NCBI GenBank assembly: GCA_947561585.1
Contig: CANNZV010002359.1
Span: 63,430-127,429, forward strand
Source of the DNA: Caprella mutica
Lineage: Eukaryota; Arthropoda; Malacostraca; Amphipoda; Caprellidae
DNA length: 64,000 nucleotides
Direction: 5' to 3'
Shown: piece by piece, positions 11,483-22,337 of the stretch
Position numbering within the stretch: the first letter of the stretch is position 1
Layout: each line of letters begins with the position of its first letter
Made by a program: the position numbers and the translations under genes
The notes under the pieces: generated by a model
Seen by the model: only the letters and a program-made list of their open reading frames with translations
Database searches by the model: none
Told to the model about the DNA's origin: nothing

Positions 11483-12456
11483 TTTAATTTCAGTTTATTA
11501 GATATATTTTGTTTTATTTTCATAAGATTGGTATTTAATTATTCATTGATTTGCTGCAATGATATGTAGCAAAATAAATCATCATTACGAATATCAATAT
11601 TTACAAAGTAACTTTAATTATTGTGAATTCCTATATGGTATAGAGAGTAGAAATGTTATTGTAGGAAATACTGGAGCATAGAACAGACCAATAATTATAG
11701 GATGATTTGTATTATAGGATAATAATAATAACAGTAATAATTATAAGATATTTATGATAATAATTGTAAACCAATTATGTTCATAATTATTTAGGATATT
11801 TTACACATTTTTTAAGTTTATGTAGCGGCTTTAGAAAGGCATATGATTGTTGTTGTCTTTCGTTATCCTCTAGGTAGTCCTAAAGCTTTAACAGGATGAT
11901 CCTCTCCTGCTGAGGATTTAAGGATCACTTATAGGAGGCGATAACTAAATGGTTGTGAGTTTAGAAGGAGTTTTCGTTAGAGACAAGGATTGAAATGTTA
12001 TTCCATTGGATTATTTTCAAGATCTTCTGATGTGTCTATGTCTATTTAGCTAAATAATACATAAGAGAAAGTGTTTGTGTTTTAAAGATATAATAGTGAG
12101 AAGAATTAGTGAACAATTGGCAAATATTCTTAATTGGATTCTAGAAAAATGAAGATTTTATTATTTTTGATTGTTATCTATTTATATTTAAACTACTATA
12201 ATGAAATTATTTAAATGAATTTCATTGAGATGGAGAATTTGTTGAGAAAAAAATTTATTGAAATGAAAAAGTTATTTAAAAGAAAATATATAATTTTATG
12301 AAAATATATCAAATATTTGTAATATTTAAGTCGTAATAATTCAAATGAAATTAATTATTTATGAAACTTGGTAAATATATTTTCATACAGTAAAATAATT
12401 GATATTTTAATATGATTCAATAATTTTTTTATATGAAATATGACCCAAGGTCACAC
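11483..12456. other. AT-rich interspersed sequence, no gene seen
   Basis: Very AT-rich. One patch at 11850-11950 is less so (AGGATGATCCTCTCCTGCTG). I found no reading frame or element ends. Confidence 0.5.
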
Positions 12457-12643
12457 TGACGTCACGCATGGACCATTAATATCTTAATTATCCAGATGAA
12501 TTATAAGCCACTAAATCTGAGTCAATCCCATTCTAACGAAGTCATTTTCCAGTTTGTGGGCACGTGATCGTAAGTCGGGGTAATCCGGTCATTATCTTGC
12601 GGTTATAAATCCGGTGTGTAGTTTCGGTGTGTAGTGTGTAAGT
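12457..12643 (+). promoter_or_regulatory. Candidate Pol II promoter with donor-like site
   Basis: In 190 bp there is a perfect CRE-type palindrome TGACGTCA (12457-12464), an E-box CACGTG (12561-12566), a TATA-like TTATAAAT (12603-12610), and a consensus splice donor GTAAGT (12638-12643) about 30 bp after the TATA box. The local GC content is above the surroundings. This order would fit a promoter with a very short non-coding first exon, but no downstream exon is evident. It is an inference from motifs only. Confidence 0.28.
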
Positions 12644-13025
12644 AAAGAGGGTTATTGTGGTCTGTATTGATTTAACAGTTATAAAGAATTTTCTATCATC
12701 TAATAATACTTGAATAAATACCTAAAACTAAAATCCAAAACTTCCTTATTTGAATTCCTATAATTTTAAAACACCCAAAACTGAAATAAAAAAATAACTC
12801 ATTGGAATGTATTTTCTACAAACTGAAATGCATTTCGATACCATCAGAAGCCATGCCCTAATGTATATCTCCCCCCCTCTTCATTCCCCCCGATGTAACC
12901 TGATGTAACTCTTCCTCTCGTAACACGATACGCCGTCACTTACGCGTTACGGTGTTACTACGCATTCCTTGCGTTAGGCCACGGAGACGGTATGTGACTA
13001 TGTATATGTGTGTGTGAGTGAAAAG
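12644..13025. other. Interspersed sequence with a CpG-rich patch
   Basis: The interval 12910-13000 has many CpGs (CGATACGCCGTCACTTACGC) in an otherwise CpG-poor region. It is open in one phase for about 35 codons and is followed by a GTATGTG donor-like site at about 12990. I do not recognise the peptide. It could be an old exon or an unmethylated patch. Confidence 0.3.
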
Positions 13026-13350
13026 TGATGTAGTGAATTCTTTATGAAGAATTTTTTTTAATTTCTTAAAGTTTTTTCTTGAAGTTATTTCATTATTTCT
13101 TAAAGATTTTTCTTTATTTTAAATATTTTTCTTTATTTTTTATTACAGTTTTTTCGTTATTGTTTACTGTTTTTTCTTCATTTTTTTACATATTTTTTTT
13201 ATTTTCTTTACAGTTTTTACTTTATTTCTCGAAGTTTTTTCTTAATTTCTTCATATTTTTTTTTCTTTATTTCTTGAAGTTTTTTTTCAATTTCTCAATA
13301 AGTTACTATTTTTTTAAAGTTTTTCTTTATTTCTTAAAATTCAACAAAAC
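13026..13350. repeat. T-rich strand-asymmetric low-complexity tract
   Basis: More than 300 bp of T with scattered C, and few A or G, built around TTTCTTAAAGTTTTTTCTT-like units of irregular length. The Phe-rich open frame is a composition artefact. Confidence 0.85.
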
Positions 13351-13917
13351 TGAATTATAAATATACTATAAATGAATATTTAAATAATGCAATAAATAAC
13401 ATTTACTTGTTTTGATTATATTTTAATCTGATCTATTGAAATAATTTATTAAATATTTAATTCATAATGTTCAATAAAACCTTAATAAAAATAGACCAAA
13501 TGATTGTTTTACAGTTACAATATATCATATTAATCTATTATGTTAATAAATTAATATAACTTATAACATTATAAATTATAATAAAGTATATATATTATAA
13601 TATTGGCACCTGTTGTAAAAACTTTCAACGACCCAATTAATGAAGTCCTGTTTCTAACAGTAGTACAAATTGAAACATGTCGAAACAGGAATGTTCGTCC
13701 AAACAGAGGGTCAAATTTCACACAAAATTAGAGCTTTTGACCATTTGTTATTTTGGGGGAAAAAATAGCTACATTTTATGGTAAATTTTCTTGATTGGAT
13801 GATTTTAAAATGAATGTCATTAAACAGTATATTATTAGAATAAGATTTAATATTAATATGAATTTAAGTCAGTTTTCTTGATTGTACTTGATTAAAAAAT
13901 GATGAATGATAAAACGG
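13351..13917. other. AT-rich interspersed sequence, no gene seen
   Basis: Almost pure A/T up to about 13610, then mixed. No frame, array or element end recognised. Confidence 0.5.
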
Positions 13918-14047
13918 GTGTAGGTCATAAGCCCCCCCGGTCAAGAGCCCACCCGGTCATGAGCCCCCATAGGTCATAAGCCCCCCCGTCATGAGCCCCC
14001 CCGGTCACGAGCCCCCCCGTCATGAGCCCCCCCGGTCACGAGCCCCC
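13918..14047 (+). repeat. C-rich 17-bp array, left arm of foldback
   Basis: Units such as GGTCATGAGCCCCCCC repeat about seven to eight times, with ATG/ACG alternation and runs of six to eight C. The minus strand therefore has repeated G6-G7 runs. The same unit occurs inverted at 14316-14424. Confidence 0.92.
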
Positions 14048-14315
14048 CTGTTTTTAAATCCTTATTTACCTATATTATTTAATCCTTATTGACACTTTTG
14101 TAGTTCATTACTGATTAGACATAAAAAAAATGTATATCGGGGGGTGTGCCCCCCCCCCCCCCAACCCCCCTGCCAGGTCATTAAACAATCATGAAGTGTG
14201 CAGTACAACAAACTAGCGGATACAACAAATTGTATTAGCAACTCTCAGTTATTTCTATCTAAGAAGTTCTTCATTTGTTTAACTAGGTAAATAAGGATTA
14301 AAAAAACAGAGAGGG

Positions 14316-14424
14316 GGTCATGACCGGGGGGCTCGTGACCGGGGGGACACGTGACCGGGGGGGCTGTTGACCGGGGGGGCTGTTGACCGGGGGGTTTCTT
14401 GACCGGGAGGGCTCTTGACCGTAC
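14316..14424 (-). repeat. G-rich array, right arm of foldback
   Basis: About six units of GACCGGGGGGCTCGT type, the inverted form of the array at 13918-14047. G6-G7 runs on the plus strand give G-quadruplex potential. Confidence 0.92.
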
Positions 14425-14429
14425 CCCTG

Positions 14430-14635
14430 ATAAAACATGGTACATGATAAAACATGATAAATGATAAAACATGATATATGATAAACATATTACATGATAA
14501 AACATGGTACATGATAAAACATGATAAATGATAAAACATGATAAATGATAAAACATGATATATGATAAACATATTACATGATAAAACATGGTAAATGATA
14601 GAACATGATACATGATAAGCATGATACATGATAAC
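14430..14635. repeat. ATGATAAAACATG array with higher-order structure
   Basis: A basic unit of about 15-17 bp (ATGATAAAACATGATAA) is organised in a block of about 67 bp. ACATGGTACATGATAAAACA appears at 14435 and again at 14502, and a shorter form at 14586. It directly follows the foldback right arm. Confidence 0.88.
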
Positions 14636-15474
14636 ATCTTGCAATGCCTAAAAAACATGAAACTAATTCGCCTGTGTTAAATTTCACATAAAGATACCTA
14701 ACTGATCGCATTGCAGAGAGGGATACCCAGTGACAAAATTATAGTGGGAACATAGAAAGTAATTTTCTCTTTGGGCTTATAAAGGTTAAATTTGTTAAAT
14801 ATTAGGGTCTAATTAGAATTTGTTATATTGAGAAAAAACATTCAAAAATAATTTTCTAATAATATTCATTGCAAACTTTGTAATTCTGGTGTTTAATGTA
14901 AAAATATGTCCTTAAAAAAACTCTAATTTAATATATATAATATATGTATTTAAAAAATTATTGCACTTATATAATTTCTCTTTCATTTTATTGGAAAATT
15001 TCTTCCATCATAGTGAGATAAAATTTATAAAAAAATCCCAATGATTATATTGCTTACAAATACATTAATTATTTACTTAAAATATCTAATATATATAAAC
15101 GATAAAAATAATATTGTATATACCGTTTCAATATATTTTTCCATACGGAATTTCCTCTTCGGTAAAGATTTTTATTCATCTTGTTTTTTCTGCAAAAATA
15201 ATGTGTTTGGAAAAAAATTGCATCATAGTTATATTTATTAAATATGGTCAATTAATGACCACTATTTTTTAAATAGCATGTAAATTTACTACCAAAATAC
15301 TAATACATAATAAATACTGAAAGCCATTTTAAACATGTGAGAGGCTAAACAAATATAACAATTTGAAATTCATGCGATATTAATTAACTTTCTGTGTATT
15401 TCATAACTTCTGAAATTTGATATCCGTAAGAAGTTTAGAAACTCTATGAATAAATGTATAGAGAACCTACCTTG
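14636..15474. other. AT-rich interspersed sequence, no gene seen
   Basis: Strongly AT-rich. Short frames exist on both strands at 15041-15251 but overlap each other and lack coding character. Confidence 0.5.
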
Positions 15475-15562
15475 GTGTGTAGTCTTGTGTGTTGATGTGT
15501 AGTCTTGTGTGTTGATGTGTAGTCTTGTGTGTTGATGTGTAGTCTTGTGTGTTGATGTGTTC
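15475..15562. repeat. 20-bp minisatellite
   Basis: GATGTGTAGTCTTGTGTGTT repeats about 4.3 times with no internal change, suggesting a young array. Confidence 0.95.
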
Positions 15563-16497
15563 TTTGGATATATTTTATTTCTTATGTTTTATTATTTTCT
15601 TATTTAACTGTTTTTTTCCACAGCAAATAGGGATATATTTCAAGTTAAATTTTAACTCTACGGATATTTTACGCCATATTCTACGAATATTAAACTCAAT
15701 GATGCTAATTGATATCAATTGTTTATTATTTACATACAGGGAAAAACAAGATAATTTTATTGAAATAATTAATATACATTGCAATGATATCACATATTAA
15801 TTAATTAAATTACCATAACATGTTAATATAATCACTGCTTTTTATTTTCTCGAATGTAGACATAACAAATTAATTAATTAGATCCAAGTAACGATTATAA
15901 CTTGTGATGCATTTTAATTTGAAGATGAGTCACCATTGTGGTAAGAAAACTTTAATAAACTAGAGTACCGTTTAATGTTCATTGTCTTAATAAAGATTAT
16001 TGTTTTTTTTTTAATTATTTAAAGAAGGTTTGCTTCTTCTGGCCGGGAGGGGGGGGGGGGGGCCTTTAAAAAAAAAATTACCAAATGTGATTTAAATACC
16101 GAATGAAAATTCTATTGGGTTATTATTAAAAAAACAATAAAAAATGAGCATTAAAATATATTAATTTACGTGGTGCGAGCAAGAAATTTTTTATAATTTA
16201 TCTCGTTATGTTAAATTGGTAGATGTTAACAATGACCATATTTTAATATTTTGATGCGTTTAATAATTCTAACCTTTTGAAATTTTAATTTGTATATAAT
16301 TGAAATCTGATTATTGTGACTTTGACCTATATTGCAATAAATAATTCCTCTTGTTTTAGAGTTGATTACTCTGAATTAATAATAAAATGATAAATAATGG
16401 TTAAATAAAGTAATGATAAATTCGTGACGTTATGAATTTTTATTTCAACTCATTTTATCTGTTTAACAATAATTTATTCTGTTTTTCATCGTATAAT
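15563..16497. other. AT-rich interspersed sequence, weak exon-like signal
   Basis: A good acceptor-like tract (GTTTTTTTCCACAG, ending near 15623) precedes about 59 open codons to 15800. The peptide is AT-driven (Ile/Leu/Asn-rich) and unrecognised, so I do not call a gene. A G15-like run lies at about 16049-16063. Confidence 0.4.
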
Positions 16498-16690
16498 TGA
16501 GTCAGTACTTATTAAAAAATTTCATAATAAATATTATTTAACTCATAATTCTAATAATAATACTAATTATATATCTCGTTATTTTAATTGGTATCCATGA
16601 TACTAATAGTATCACGTATACCACTTAAAATAATAGCCAAATATATATTACTATATACCTTTTTATTATATGATCACGGTACCACTTTCT
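16498..16690. mobile_element. Palindromic MITE-like element, family 1, degenerate
   Basis: The centre is well kept: CTCGTTATTTTAATTGGTAT then CCATGATACTAATAGTATCA, with the inverse CCACTTAAAATAATAG after it. The outer arms are eroded, with only ATATGATCACGGTACCAC left at the right. Confidence 0.6.
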
Positions 16691-16933
16691 GGTGATAAAA
16701 TGAAAATAATTCACATAGAAAGAAAGTATACTTGAATATAATGAAATCAAAACATATTCCCATTCTCCTCTCTCCAACGTATAATCTAACTAATGAAAAA
16801 CATTCAGCATTAGTATTACCGACTGTAAAAGCACCTATCAAGTTGTCACTCAATATACCTACACCGGTATAATTACAATAATTGTACATTATCTTTACAA
16901 TACTTATCTTACGTTGAAACTATTGTACTTAGA

Positions 16934-17268
16934 GATATGTTATTCATATAGTGTATTATACTTGTAAATGACATAGTCTTTTACTATGTTATTCGTATAG
17001 ACTCATAGAGTATTATACTTATGAATGGCATAGTCTTTTATTTCTCTATGTTATTCGTATAGAGTATTATACTTGTAAATGACATAGTCTTTTATTTCTC
17101 TATGTTATTCGTATAGAGTATTATACTTGTAAATGACATAGTCTTTTATTTCTCTATGTTATTCGTATAGAGTATTATACTTGTAAATGACATAGTCTTT
17201 TATTTCTCTATGTTATTCGTATAGTGTATAATACTTGTAATTTCTGTATGTTATTCATATAGAGAAAT
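16934..17268. repeat. 54-bp minisatellite, 5-6 copies
   Basis: TATGTTATTCGTATAGAGTA recurs at 17047, 17101, 17155 and 17209 (54 bp apart). Longer or diverged units lie to the left. Each unit contains the near-palindrome GTATAGAGTATTATAC and the block AAATGACATAGTCTTTTATT. Confidence 0.94.
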
Positions 17269-17269
17269 A

Positions 17270-17541
17270 TACTCAAGCTTACTATTCGTAGCAACTTTAG
17301 TGGTGAAGTCGTCAGCTAGGTTACCTAACGGTTCCTCGCCGGATATCTTCATCGTCGTTTTTGGTCAGTAATTATTGTCGTCAGTAACTGAGACAGGTAT
17401 GGATCTTACCGTCAGTGCCTATCTGAGACAGGAAAGGCAATTCCCTGTCTTGACAGCTCCTGTCTGCCTGTATAAAGACTCTGTACGACGGCTAAAAGGA
17501 AGTAGATACATTATTGTATTAATGTTAAATTGACACTTATT
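17270..17541. other. GC-richer unique stretch with a TATA-like site
   Basis: This is one of the least AT-biased unique segments, with repeated GACAG/CTGTC words (TGAGACAGG twice, CCTGTCT twice). GTATAAAG at 17470 could be a TATA box, but nothing downstream supports a gene. Confidence 0.35.
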
Positions 17542-17730
17542 GGGTAAGTCTCGAGTTATCGGATTGTTTCAGATCCTCGATCATATAAGGAAAATATATA
17601 ATATATATTATTCAACTCATAATTTTAATTGGTATCCATGATACCTGTAAGTATCATGGATACCAATTAAAATAACATGTTAAAATGGGTTAAATTATTG
17701 TCCATTTTATCATAATCTCGGAAATTTTCC
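17542..17730. mobile_element. Palindromic MITE-like element, family 1
   Basis: The left terminus GGGTAAGTCTCGAGTTATCG is followed by CGATCATATAAGGAAAATAT and a central palindrome around 17647. In the centre, AATTGGTATCCATGATACCT faces AGTATCATGGATACCAATTA. The right arm decays after about 17690. Confidence 0.75.
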
Positions 17731-17808
17731 TATATTAAGTTAACTTAATTACCTACAGAATCTCAATATTAATTAACATAATCTAAACTAGTCTCTAAAT
17801 AAATCGGT

Positions 17809-17940
17809 GTTACTTATGGTGTGCCACAGGGGTGTGTATTTGGAGTCATCCTATACTTACTTTATAATAAATGTATCACCAATCATAGCTTTTATTTTTT
17901 TCTTGAAACAGTAATTGATTTCTTATATAACTTTATTACT
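17809..17940 (+). pseudogene. Non-LTR reverse transcriptase remnant (motif around GVPQG)
   Basis: From 17809 one frame reads VTYGVPQGCVFGVILYLLYN. This matches the conserved GVPQGSVLGPLLFLLYIND segment of non-LTR retrotransposon reverse transcriptases, in the part that precedes the catalytic (F/Y)xDD motif. A stop lies a few codons upstream, and the catalytic motif is not preserved downstream, although vague similarity continues to about 17940. It is a dead fragment. The family (CR1, Jockey, L2 or other) cannot be fixed from so little. Confidence 0.7.
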
Positions 17941-18442
17941 GAACCTTCATTACTTTTATATTGGACTTTCAATGAAGCAGAAGGGCACCTTTTTGGAAAA
18001 AATATTATCGACGACAAACTTTTCAAGAAAGTATAGAGTTATATTGCTTCGTTTTTCTATTAAAGGCTTCGTTAAATACAGAATCATTAATCACATTCAG
18101 AAGCACGATTCTCTGCAAATCAAAATAAATCAAATCTCCTAGAGCTTTTAATCATCTATTCGTCATATGGATTTGTTCATCACGTTTCTTCACACGGTTG
18201 TCAGATCTTTTGTGGCGTCAACACAAGCGATCAAACATTGAATCCCCGCCCCTAGCACGTCAAGGGAGAAGGGGTTATGGTGGGGCCATCGATAATTGAG
18301 AGGAGCTTGACTTAACGAAATTAAAGTATAATTTAGTGATATTAATTTTTAAAATAGGAACCTAAGACATCAGTCATAAAATGGAAAACTGTGAAGTTAC
18401 TGATTGAAAAGATTCAAACTCAACGGGAAATCCATATTGTTT
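17941..18442. other. Interspersed sequence, no gene seen
   Basis: An open stretch continues to about 18140 with no recognisable motifs and is probably chance or further decayed transposon. At about 18270 the block GGGGTTATGGTGGGGCCATC resembles motifs at 5385 and 19470. Confidence 0.4.
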
Positions 18443-18623
18443 GAGGTTATTTAAACTCTGCTTTGAAGGTTTTTTCAGTTTTCAAGCTTTCGAATAGAAA
18501 CTTTCAAGCTTTTCAAGCTTTCGAATAAATGATTACCACCCTCTTCCTGATGATGAATAGAAATCTTTCTATTCGAAAGCTTGAAAACTGAAAAAACCTT
18601 CAACGCAGAGTTTAAATAACCTC
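18443..18623. mobile_element. Near-perfect 58-bp inverted repeat, foldback element
   Basis: The left arm 18443-18500 and right arm 18566-18623 match at 57 of 58 positions as an inverted repeat (they start GAGGTTATTTAAACTCTG and end in AACCTC). The 65-bp spacer holds CTTTCAAGCTTTTCAAGCTT. Such high arm identity means recent origin or maintenance. A transcript would form a long hairpin. A MITE or a local inverted duplication are both possible. Confidence 0.8.
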
Positions 18624-19466
18624 TAATATTGTGAAGTTACTATCGACAGTAAATAAGTTTAAATTTTTTTTGTTTTATTGGAATTGTGTAGTTAACCACA
18701 TTAACTCAAATCAAAATATATTATGAATTTTAAAAACATTCATATTTTAAACATAACCATACATTTTTATTAACCGACATGATGAATTGACATTCTTCAG
18801 TACACGAGAGGCCAATACTTTCTTTTTTCAAGATGTGATAGATTTCAGTGTAAGGGACTCGATCCAAGTCATAAATAAGTTGTAATGAAAACAAATATTA
18901 GATGAAAAGAGGCAAGTCAAGGAGGGAAAAAACTCATCAAAAATACAATATGGGTCATCGTTTATTCATCATCAGCTGACTCTGGTTGTCAGATGTACGA
19001 TAACATTTGCCCTGAGTATTATTATACCTTATTATTTTATTTATCATCATTTGACTTAATTCTTTGGCAATATCATCACTTGTAGTGAATTATTTACACT
19101 ACTTTAGTTGACAAGCGTAATTTACTTACAGTTGCGACAGTATGATCAGGTGTTCTCAGGACACAGGAGGCAGTGCCTCAGTTTTATTCTTCAGAGGATC
19201 GAGTTCCTTAATATTGACAAGGTGACATCTTGTTCCATTTAGTATTTATGAGTTTACGGATTTATAGATCGACTTCACCATTATATGTTACTTGACACCA
19301 AGTAATTCTTTAGTGAATGAGGGATTGAAGTGTCCTTTTAAGGGAGTTTTGATTTGATGACGTTAATCATTATTGGTTAAAATCTGTGTGGGTATTATTA
19401 AAAATAAATAAAACCCGAAGTGATAATTATACGTTGGGTTCTAGAGTAACATGTTCCACCCCCTCT
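18624..19466. other. Interspersed sequence, no gene seen
   Basis: Mixed AT-rich sequence. No open frame of note, array or element termini found. Confidence 0.45.
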
Positions 19467-19530
19467 AATCTTCTATGGCCCACCATAACTTTCTCTCCTA
19501 ATCTTCTATGCCCCCACCATAACTTTCTCT
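19467..19530. repeat. About 32-bp direct duplication
   Basis: AATCTTCTATGGCCCACCAT followed by AACTTTCTCTCCT occurs at 19467 and again from 19500 with minor change (GCCCCCACCAT). The motif also appears at 5385-5460 and, inverted, at about 18275, so it may be part of a dispersed repeat. Confidence 0.75.
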
Positions 19531-21002
19531 CTGTTTTACATTATTCATAGCAGGATTTTGCCGCTAAATGAAAGTTTGCTAACGAAGAATAATGGAGGAA
19601 GTGGAAAATATGTCATTTTAATGACTCACGAGAAGAGGAAAATGAAGAGTTAGGCACATGGAAACGTGTATCTGATAAAATAAATTTGCATCGGTTGGGT
19701 GCATCGAGGAGTACCTATCTACTAAATGTTTTGTAATACACAAAATGAATTAACAGTATTTTATTTCTTAGTATTTACACCATTTATTTATTTCATTCAT
19801 TCTTGTGGCCGAAACATCACAAGGAACTTCGTTTTTTAGTCTCTGACCAGCATTTTTCGAATGTCTTTTCACTTTTTATGCAAAGTAAGAAGAAGAAGAA
19901 GAAGAAAAGAAGAACAGAGTTGTTGTAGATGGATGCGGTATGAGAAAATATGTAAACAAAAAACAGAAGAGAAATGGACAGAATATTTTAGAACTTATTT
20001 GCTAAAAAAACGATTTCTTTGGAAAATATTTGATAGGGTTTTGGTTAATTGTATTCACACTAATGGTCAAATTGGTGTGATTTATTATATATAACATTAT
20101 ATTTGATGAGAACCACTATTCATTTTATATGTTATATTTTACTTAAATTTGAAAATCGAACATTATAAAAACAATTCTCATAAGATATGAAGAATTTATT
20201 GAAATGAAAATCATAGATGGAGGAAATTCTCCAGAATCAAACAAATTATTGAACTTTATCGTTAAAAGCTCATGTTCATATCAATGAAAATCTAAAAAAA
20301 CATATCATGTTAATAGGATAAATGTACCATATTCTTTTGGAGCAAGAGTATAAAGAAATAGTCCCATAAAAATCAGGTATTACAATAATAGGTAACTATA
20401 AAAACATACTTCAATTGATGCCATAGTTTAGTGAAGGGATAAAAACAAATAATTGTGGTGTGGATGAGAAAAACACTCTCTTTAGTTTTTCTCCTTTACG
20501 ATGATTATTCCTATGATGAGGTATTTAGGTTTGGTTTATTAAAAAAATGATTTGGTTTATAGGAATGAGGGAATTTAAATACTTCAGTTTTTGTAAATAA
20601 ATTCTTCTTCGGATAATATAACAGGTATCAATAATACTTTTCTATTTCGAAATTCATGAGGATTAAATAAAATAATAATTGTCAAACGGTTCCAAATTTA
20701 CGACAATTAAAGAAAATAATATTTAGTAGCATTATTCAATTTTTATTTTTTATTATTACAGTACCTATTGATCATTTCTAATCTATAAAATGGAATTAGA
20801 TTATATTTAAATGCAAGTATGTATACTCAATACACATAGGATGATGTCACACAAGCGTTTTTGGAGCGTTTTCAACGCTTTGAGCAATTGTTAATCTGAT
20901 ATATATATTGTGGAATCTCTTCGATTAGCTGCATCTAACCGTCGTTGTTTCTAATTAGTAATTAATAATAACTGTGCTTCATCTATTTTATATTATATGA
21001 GC
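19531..21002. other. AT-rich interspersed sequence, weak coding-like segment
   Basis: The stretch 19592-19732 is open on the plus strand without a start codon and reads HFNDSREEENEELGTWKRVS in the middle. This is a more protein-like composition than its surroundings, but I recognise no domain. A GAA-rich microsatellite lies at 19888-19916. At 20850-20890 the words GCGTTTTTGGAGCGTTTTCA form a small imperfect repeat. Otherwise nothing is seen. Confidence 0.4.
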
Positions 21003-21197
21003 GATTCATCATTCGAGCAATTGTTCTTTTGAGAAATATTTTTCGAGCAATAGTTTTGAAGCAATTGTTTTCGAGCAATTGTTTTCGACCAATTGTTTTT
21101 ATGTAATTATTTTCGAGCAATTGTTTTTCGAGCAATTGTTTTCGACCAATTGTTTTTATGTAATTATTTTCGAGCAATTGTTTTTCGAGCAATTTAC
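21003..21197. repeat. TTTTCGAGCAATTG array with 57-bp higher-order unit
   Basis: The base unit is about 15 bp (TTTCGAGCAATTGTT). A higher-order block containing CGACCAATTGTTTTTATGTA starts at 21086 and again at 21143, 57 bp apart. The units are AT-rich and include the CAATTG palindrome. Confidence 0.9.
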
Positions 21198-21217
21198 CGG
21201 CTACCGTTTATTACGAA

Positions 21218-21439
21218 CAGTAGAACTTCTCTATAATTAAATCCTGTATAGTGAAAGTAGTGTCCTGAGTAACGAAGTAGCCTCTATACTGAGCACATTT
21301 TCTTCAGTCTGCCATAAAATGGCCATCAGTTTTAGAAAACTGATGGCCATTCATGGTAGACTAAAGAAAATTTGTTCACTATAGAGGCTACTTCCTTACT
21401 CAGGACACTAAATTCACTATACAGGATAGAGGACTTGTA
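21218..21439. mobile_element. Palindromic MITE-like element, family 2 (Tigger/pogo-like ends)
   Basis: It opens with CAGTAGAACTTCTCTATAAT and closes with an eroded inverse (ATAGAGGACTTGTA). The two halves are nearly self-complementary: CACTATAGAGGCTACTTCCT at about 21376 mirrors AGTAGCCTCTATACTGAG at about 21278. The centre is GGCCATCAGTTTTAGAAAAC TGATGGCC. The CAGT...CTCTATAAT terminus resembles the ends of Tigger/pogo (Tc1-mariner) elements. That link is from general knowledge and was not tested. Confidence 0.8.
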
Positions 21440-22076
21440 ACATTCCTTACCAACATTTAGGTGCTAAAATCACATCAATAAACACATGTGTACCAAATAC
21501 TTATCTGTATCGATGAAGAAAGCTGCAGATAAAGCTTATCGCTAATGACTTCTTCGTGGTTTATAAAAGAGCATTAACGACACTCAGTAATTGGGTACTG
21601 ATTGTTTGCGAGTGACAGTTATTGGCTAGGTTTCTATTCTGCACTTTGTGGTTTCTTGCAGATATGTTTGCAGTAAGAAAATTATAATGTTGATAGAAAA
21701 ATCATTTGTCTTCGATGATATTGTTTAGATGGAAATATACGATAAAAATTGGTTATGAATTATTTATATTTTCAGTTTATCATCTTTCGTCAGGTACTTT
21801 CTGTCAAAAAATACGGACGATAATAATAAATGAAATTATGATATTTGACGTTAAAATAGGTCCAAAATTTACATTAAATTACAATGGCAGACTTTTAATT
21901 AAAATTGAATGTATTATTTAGTCAAATGACATTAGTTTAAAAAAACTTCTTACCAAACTCACTCTTGATGTAGTACTTTTTTTTACCAAAATGCTCCCGT
22001 TTTTCTTGTACTCCAGATCCAAGTAGCAAACTAGTGGACAAGTAATGGCGACTTGCAAACCATAATTCCTGTGCAA
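21440..22076. other. AT-rich interspersed sequence, no gene seen
   Basis: Short frames only (for example 21706-21921, low complexity). No element ends found. Confidence 0.45.
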
Positions 22077-22337
22077 TCAATCATCATTTTGCAGTTGAAC
22101 AAATAGTTCCACATGAGATGTTGAAAGAAATGAGTAACCTATCTCTATTAGCAACATTTGCTGTACCATCTTCTGCTCTTGCATTCTCTCCTTAAATTCT
22201 ACCATATTCAGTGCGATGCATCCAAGATCATCGGAGATCTGATCTGCGATAGTTGGGCGCACACTCCTTTTTGTTGCGGTTTGCCCGTGGCTGTTGGTTT
22301 TACTCGACTTACCTTCAAACAGGTTAGACAGGAGATC
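22077..22337 (-). other. Candidate coding segment, unrecognised
   Basis: The minus strand is open for 86 codons without needing an ATG and ends at TGA. It is protein-like, with a charged, Met/Gln-rich helix-forming stretch (residues about 47-61 read MVEFKERMQEQKMVQ) and a mixed N-terminal part (SSKTNSHGQTATKRS). No domain is recognised. A strong donor-like GTAAGTCG lies inside the frame, so the true exon, if any, may be smaller. It could be the tail of a decayed transposase or an unrelated exon. Confidence 0.27.

Larger units (their letters stand above)
13918..14424. mobile_element. Foldback-like element flanked by inverted C/G-rich arrays
   Basis: The C-rich array at 13918-14047 and the G-rich array at 14316-14424 are inverted relative to each other. 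Directly inside them is a second inverted pair: TTTAAATCCTTATTTACCTA at about 14051 and TAGGTAAATAAGGATTAAAA at about 14284. A core of roughly 200 bp (14080-14280) lies between, including a C16 run near 14147. The layout resembles foldback elements, whose long inverted termini are made of internal tandem repeats. It has no coding capacity. Chance array inversion is the alternative, but the paired inner segment argues against it. Confidence 0.6.

Noticed and set aside
13079..13360. Phe-rich 93-codon frame resembling a membrane protein
   Set aside because: Composition artefact of a T-rich tract.
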